From: Stercorarius parasiticus
Taxonomy: Eukaryota > Chordata > Aves > Charadriiformes > Stercorariidae
Assembly (NCBI GenBank): GCA_013396915.1
Contig: VWZL01000430.1
Span: 865,208 to 929,207, forward strand
Direction: 5' to 3'
DNA: 64,000 bases
The number at the start of each line of letters is the position of its first letter. The stretch's first letter is position 1. The notes under the pieces are model-generated. The model was given only the letters and a program-made list of their open reading frames with translations. It was not told the DNA's origin and searched no databases. Below, in pieces: positions 58,731-64,000 of this stretch. The position numbers and the translations under genes are program-made.

Positions 58731-61700
58731 CTATGAGCAACAGGTGTCATGATAAAAAAAAAAAAAAGAAGATTCCCACCTCAAAAGTAGTCACAACTTT
58801 CCTGGATTAATTCAGCATGTTATTGACACCACCAGTCTCATTTACCATTCACTAGCTCTGGGTAAGTAGGCTAAATTCAAAATATCTTCAAAAGCTTTTG
58901 CCCAGATGCCTACTTCCTCTTCAGGAATATGTTCTCATGTCCTACATCTGCTTCTCTGCACAGACAAATAACCCAAAGTCTGAGATCAAGTCACAGGGTC
59001 ACCCAAATGTCCTGATTTTCCACAAACACAAACTGAGGCACTTATGATAGTCTGAATAAGACATTTCACAGTTCGGCCTGGCTACCTAAATCATCTCTCT
59101 CTCACGCTATGCTGTGTTTTAGAACATGCACAGTCTGTCACTGTGCTGTGCAAAGTAACGAGAAAATACATCCTAGCTAAACCTCTTGTGATACAACCTT
59201 TCTCATCCTTTGGGACAACAGTAAAAACCATTTGAGAAGACTGTGATCCCACACTGCAAGTTGTGATCCCTGCACCGATTCCTGCTAGAGTGAGACACCC
59301 AGAATGGACACAAAGAGATGAAAACATCCATTTTTTAAAAAAATACATTGTGCTAACACTAAATGTAAACACCACAGACTCCAGGCTTTTTTATCTTTGG
59401 TACAATATCATGACTTAGGTTTACCCAAGAGAATGAGATTGGTCATCCTTCCTTCACATTGTATATTCATCTATTTTCTGTCCACACATTATTGCACAGA
59501 GAAGGCTACATGATGTGGGTTTGAAAAATATTTGTAAGAGTGAGACAAATCATTTAGCCTCCTGCTGTTTAGCAAATGGAGTCTGTAATTTCCTGTTCTT
59601 GCAGCACAAGAAGAATAAGGTAACACAAAATTGGTCCCCTCAGATTTTTAAGAGGCCAAATTTTTGAAGCGTGGTACTTCTTGCAACTCATTTTTTTCTA
59701 TCCAGTATGAGTTACGTCTGGTCTTCAGAAATCTCCAAACATCCACCTTTGACAATCAGGCCTTCTAAAGCATCTTAACAGGGGGTCCAAAGACACACAA
59801 CACCATCAGTCACCTTTTAGTATCTTCCCAATAAAGCCAATTCCAAACCAGAATGGTGAGATAAAAGCAGCCAAACTGAAGAGAAACTGAATAGAAACAG
59901 CAGCACTAGGGATTTGAGCACTTAAATAAATGAAGGTATAGTAAGTCCTAAAAAAAAATAATGTATTTATAATGCAAAAACAAAGAAGATAATTTAAAAC
60001 TGAGTAAAAAATACACAAAGATCATGAATACAGCCTTGAACCGATAGGGTGATAATGGCGTGGTGTGCACAGGACCCACAAGTGTGGATTTCAAAGCAGG
60101 TAAATCACACAGCACGAACCCCTTGATCTCCCACCCAGCCAGAATGCACGTCACCCTGGCTCAATTTCGTTTCATTCACTTAGGAAGTGTAGAGGTAATT
60201 TCAATTCCATGTGGGTGTTTGGGGGACCTACCACACATGAAATTCAGAATAATCTTCCTGGATGCCACCTGGTAGATGTGAGCTCTGGACTAAACCCTTC
60301 CTCTCCTGCCAAGTCCTGGTCTCTCTGCCTCAAGGTCCTGTCTGTAAGAAGCAGGCTGAGCCACTTTGCTTCATAGGAGAGATGTGAGCAGATGCTTAAA
60401 AGATGATGAGGTGCTCGTGCATTAAGGTGATGAGGTCACAGATGTCCTATGCACGTTCAGACACAGACTAGATAAGAGAGAGGAAAAATGAGTGTCTACA
60501 TTGCCCCAGCCTAGCCTGAAATAGTAGCACCAGCATAACCAGGTCTTGGTGTCCAACAGCTACATGTGAGGGAACAGCTTCTATTTCTGTCCTTCAGTGT
60601 CAGCAGAAGTTCTCCAGACCATAACTGTGGTCATCTGGTAGCCCAGATACTCTGTTCTACCTCCTGCAATTGAAGCCACAGAAATGCCATCCGCCCCATG
60701 TGTTTCTCCCCACCAAGAAAAAAACCCCAAAACAACATAACACCAAAAACCCTTCACCACAAGGTTTTCATTATTTGGCCAGAGGGGACTGACCTGGTGT
60801 CTGAAGAGCACATGCTGTCTGGCAGCCTCCACCCCAGTATGTCCAGCTATCTCCATTTAACCGTACAGGTACCAGGGTACACATAATTAATTGTTAGGCA
60901 TGGCCAATGTCCCTTATTCATTCAGTCTGTGACTTAACGCTAAAGCAGCAAAAAGAGCAAAAGAAAGCCCGGAATCTTGATTTCTCTTATTCTGTTCAAA
61001 TACATATTTGAGGCTTCCTTCTTGCCCTCCTTTCTTTGTCTTTATGCTGGTAACCACCTTGCCGTTTAAAAAATGAAATTGCTCCTTTACCAGCCTTGTA
61101 CTTGCACTACCCTTAATTACACTCTCACATGGAAATGTCTACGCAAGTTCTTTGTGTCCAACAGTCCCTTCGTCATCCTCGTTAAAGCTATTGGGGCTGG
61201 CTTTTCCTGGATAAAAAGGAACACGTGATTTAATCTGAAATTAGACATTGCAGTTTATCTGACACTCTGTGAGACTGAGCTGTCCTTCAACACAGATATT
61301 TTTCTACAGCTCCCTGAGACCATGTGTAAAGCACACAGGGAGAGGAGAGAAACAGAAAAAGAAAGGTAAGCTAAGGAAATACTAAATCAAACAAGAAGAA
61401 GAAAGCAAGGGAGGTGATACTGCCATAACACAGAGAAGGCTGCTGCAAATGCCATCTGTCTACATTGAAGGCCATAACATATTTATGGAGATAATTACTT
61501 CAGTATGACGCTGGTTTCTCTGTGATCTAATACGGTCATATGATTTGCATCAGAAAGACAATGACAGCTCACTTCACATGAAGATTTACCCTGGACAAAG
61601 GATCTTCCTGCTCCGTAACGTTTGCTGTAACCAGATCCCACTAATAGCCACAGTTGGAGGTTGTGTCAGCAAATCTGGGAGTCTCTTCCAGAGCACTGTG

Positions 61701-64000
61701 GAATTCATAATCCGGTAGTTAGCAGCTTACACCTCCTGCAGTGTCACAGCTCCCATCTAATACTGAGACGATCTGAAACCCAGGAGGCTAACTGGCCATT
61801 GTGAGCTCTAAGACTAATTTAGGAAATAGTTATTTCAAAAAGACACACAAAAAGATAAAAATTCAGTTATTTGATGCACTTTTTGAAAGGTCATTTGCTG
61901 TGTTCTGCTAGCAAATGTGAATTTGTTGAATTTTGTGTAACCACTACAAACACTTTTCAGAGCAAGAGGAACTGGCACAGCCACAGCAGTACCATAGGCA
62001 GTACCGGATTCAGAGACTTGATGGCCCCAAAACAGGCCATCGCTGTCAGGAGTCATGAGAAACCCAACAACAGGAAAACATGGACCCGGAGAAAGCTTTG
62101 CCTCAGCTCTTTTCCTTAAACTTAGTTGAAACCTAAAACCATGAAGGACTTATTCCTTTGCAGGCTTTAGGAGGCTTAGTTCTTAATATTCGCTGTTACA
62201 AATATCTGACTACCCTTTTTAGCCACAGACACTTTTTTTTTTGTTTTCCTGAGTGCTGTGAACCACATCCAAAATCTTCATGTGGCTGAAAACCACATGA
62301 TAAAACCTTGGAGAGCAGAGAAGGAAGGAAGTTTGGTGGTTCACAGTCAGGAAGGGAGAGCAGGTTTCTGAGGGACTCGTTGCTTCACTGTGAGACACAG
62401 TTGGGCTGAATCACCCTTTCTCTCCTGCTTCCTACAACTGCCAGGCATTTACTTTGCCCTGCAAAGTCTTTGCTGACGTGACCTTGGTGGTCACAGCCTC
62501 AGCACAGCAGCTGCGCTTACATTATTGGCAAGTCACATGTAGGCAGCCTGATTTTGTGAATTTCCAGAATTTGGAAGCTCAGTAAGAGTAAAGAACACCC
62601 CTGGTTAATTTTGCAGCGACTGAATAAGCAAGACTGAACAGATCCTTGACCGGTTTTGACATATATTAAACTCACTTGTTTGCTTTTTGGATTTCTGGTA
62701 CGTAGGAACAGGAATCAGATATCAGACCCCTTTCTTGAGCTGCTGCATTTAGTTCACAGTCAAGTGAACTGAGTAGCTCCAGTTGCTGCCTTTGGTGTAA
62801 GTCTTCTGGTTTTATTGATGGCACATCTCATCTGCCATCAGGCTGCCCACTCACCTGGCTTGGCTAAATCCTTCAGAATTTCCTGAAGTTAACACCAGTC
62901 TGCCCTGGTATTGACTAATCTAATTTATGTTTTATGCCACCTGAAAAATTTGCCAGATTGCTGATAAATGCATAACTATTATAATGACACGAATTACTAG
63001 TAAGTTTATTGCCTTTCTCACAGCTCCTGACTAGATGGTTAGATTGCTTCTTCCATGCTGCCGCCCGCAATACGCGCTCTGAAACTGCCTGTGCAGCAGA
63101 AGTCCTCAGCCTTGGCCATCACACACCCCAGGGAAACACAGGGTGGGAGACCCCGTAAGATGGCAGCCTATGTTAAGGATCACCATGCATGGAGGTGCGT
63201 CCTGAAGGACAGACAGTTGCTATGAAATCTCCCTTAACCCAAGCCAAGCTACAGCAGAACAAACAGAAGGATATTTTTTTACAAAATCCAGACCAGACAA
63301 TGTCATTTCCAGGTTTCTAAAAGCATCATAAAACCTTCTAGTATCCCAATTTACCAGACAGGGGATATTGCACTTCCGAAGAATGATACAGCAAGACAGA
63401 GAAAGAGCTGGGTATGGAGATGGGAGGACCTGGCACAGAAGTCCCCCTTTTCCTGTCTGAAATAATGGATCTTTTGCAAACAGCACTTGCCAATCTCTGG
63501 TGAAACTGCAGAAGACAAGAGTCTGAGCTGAATGAGACACTGCCACCCAGACTGGACCTATGCAAAGAAGCCTGGTATGAAGGTGTTACTATGAACATAA
63601 TCTTGGCCTTGAATTAGGTATAAGCAGCTCAAATAAGATTTAACACTGGAAGGATTACAGTATCGAAGACGACCACTTCACAGGCAGCAAACCTAGGGCT
63701 CCTTCTGCTTGGTAAAACATTGGGGCAGGATCTTCAGCCACAGGTACAACACGGTGCCTGACGCAATGAGATCCTCGTTTGGAGTGGATACTAATTCAGA
63801 TAACAAATGAGGATCGATACAAACATAAATAGCTGTCTTGGACTGGTGGGGAATCCCACAGAGGCTGAGGGATATTAAATCTTCCCTTAATCAGCAACAC
63901 ATGCTGCTGGCATGGGGAGAGCGGCTGGGCAACCACTGCTCCCATCCCCACGTGCTGCAGTGTCTCCAGGGCACGGGTCTTTGCTGATGCAGAGGAGCTG
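58731..64000 (-). other. HIVEP3: HIVEP3 upstream intron, partial
   Basis: This is the intron 5' of the finger-1 exon and it runs off the window edge. No in-frame HIVEP3 exon, repeat family or other gene was recognised in these 5.3 kb. Confidence 0.8.

Larger units (their letters stand above)
31515..64000 (-). other. HIVEP3: HIVEP3 gene, 3' portion (last four coding exons, introns, 3' UTR)
   Basis: This is the 3' end of a vertebrate HIVEP/Schnurri-family gene read on the minus strand. The family comprises large nuclear C2H2 transcription factors with two ZAS domains (paired fingers plus acidic and Ser/Thr-rich stretches) that bind kappa-B-like sites. HIVEP3 is known for roles in osteoblast control, T-cell IL2 expression and TRAF signalling. 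I assign HIVEP3 rather than HIVEP1 or HIVEP2 from runs such as LFQDSEGREGSE, EEHQFSDLE, GGIQMVQARP, SPVAKVSK, PLDRSSS and NLSGEP. The four exons join in frame into 742 residues plus a stop (2230 nt). The 5' exons with the N-terminal ZAS domain are outside the window. The 3' boundary is inferred from a poly(A) signal only. Confidence 0.92.

Noticed and set aside
58520..58750. 76-residue ORF starting MTPVAHR, considered as a stand-alone zinc-finger protein
   Set aside because: The start and end are intronic. The AG acceptor after GCTCAT and the GTAAGAG donor define it as an internal HIVEP3 exon.

Overview
The window is eukaryotic, most likely avian, nuclear DNA. Coding sequence is sparse and split into exons with GT-AG introns. 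Several truncated CR1 LINE copies of avian style are present, ending in ATTCTATG-type 3' repeats. Long AT-rich untranslated sequence and vertebrate microsatellites complete the picture. I see no operon, CRISPR array, tRNA, rRNA or phage feature.

The one gene I can support is the 3' part of HIVEP3 (Schnurri-3/KRC), a large zinc-finger transcription factor, transcribed on the minus strand. Its last four coding exons read from high to low coordinates. Exon 58730-58555 carries the first finger and half of the second finger of the C-terminal ZAS pair. Exon 50013-49915 carries the rest of the second finger. Exon 41828-40768 carries an acidic block and a Ser-Pro tandem repeat. Exon 37911-37018 carries the conserved C-terminus and stop. 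The reading frame is continuous across all junctions and gives 742 C-terminal residues. The upstream exons, including the giant exon with the N-terminal ZAS domain, lie beyond position 64000.

Layout: 1 to about 31500 is intergenic DNA downstream of HIVEP3, with CR1 fragments and simple repeats and no gene I recognise. About 31520-37017 is the inferred long AT-rich 3' UTR, ending at an AATAAA on the minus strand. From 37018 to 64000 lie the four exons and their introns, with three CR1 copies, all in the sense orientation of the gene.

I found no undescribed multi-gene system. The most notable observation is a run of eight 12-residue repeats (consensus about SPRRELSPLRHL) in the third of these exons. 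It resembles the Ser-Pro-Arg repeats of the paralogue HIVEP2 and, as far as I recall, is largely eroded in mammalian HIVEP3. Secondary items are the tail-to-tail poly(A) signals at the gene end, U/A-rich structures in the 3' UTR, a 262-bp polypyrimidine tract just past the gene, and a long imperfect inverted repeat in an intron.
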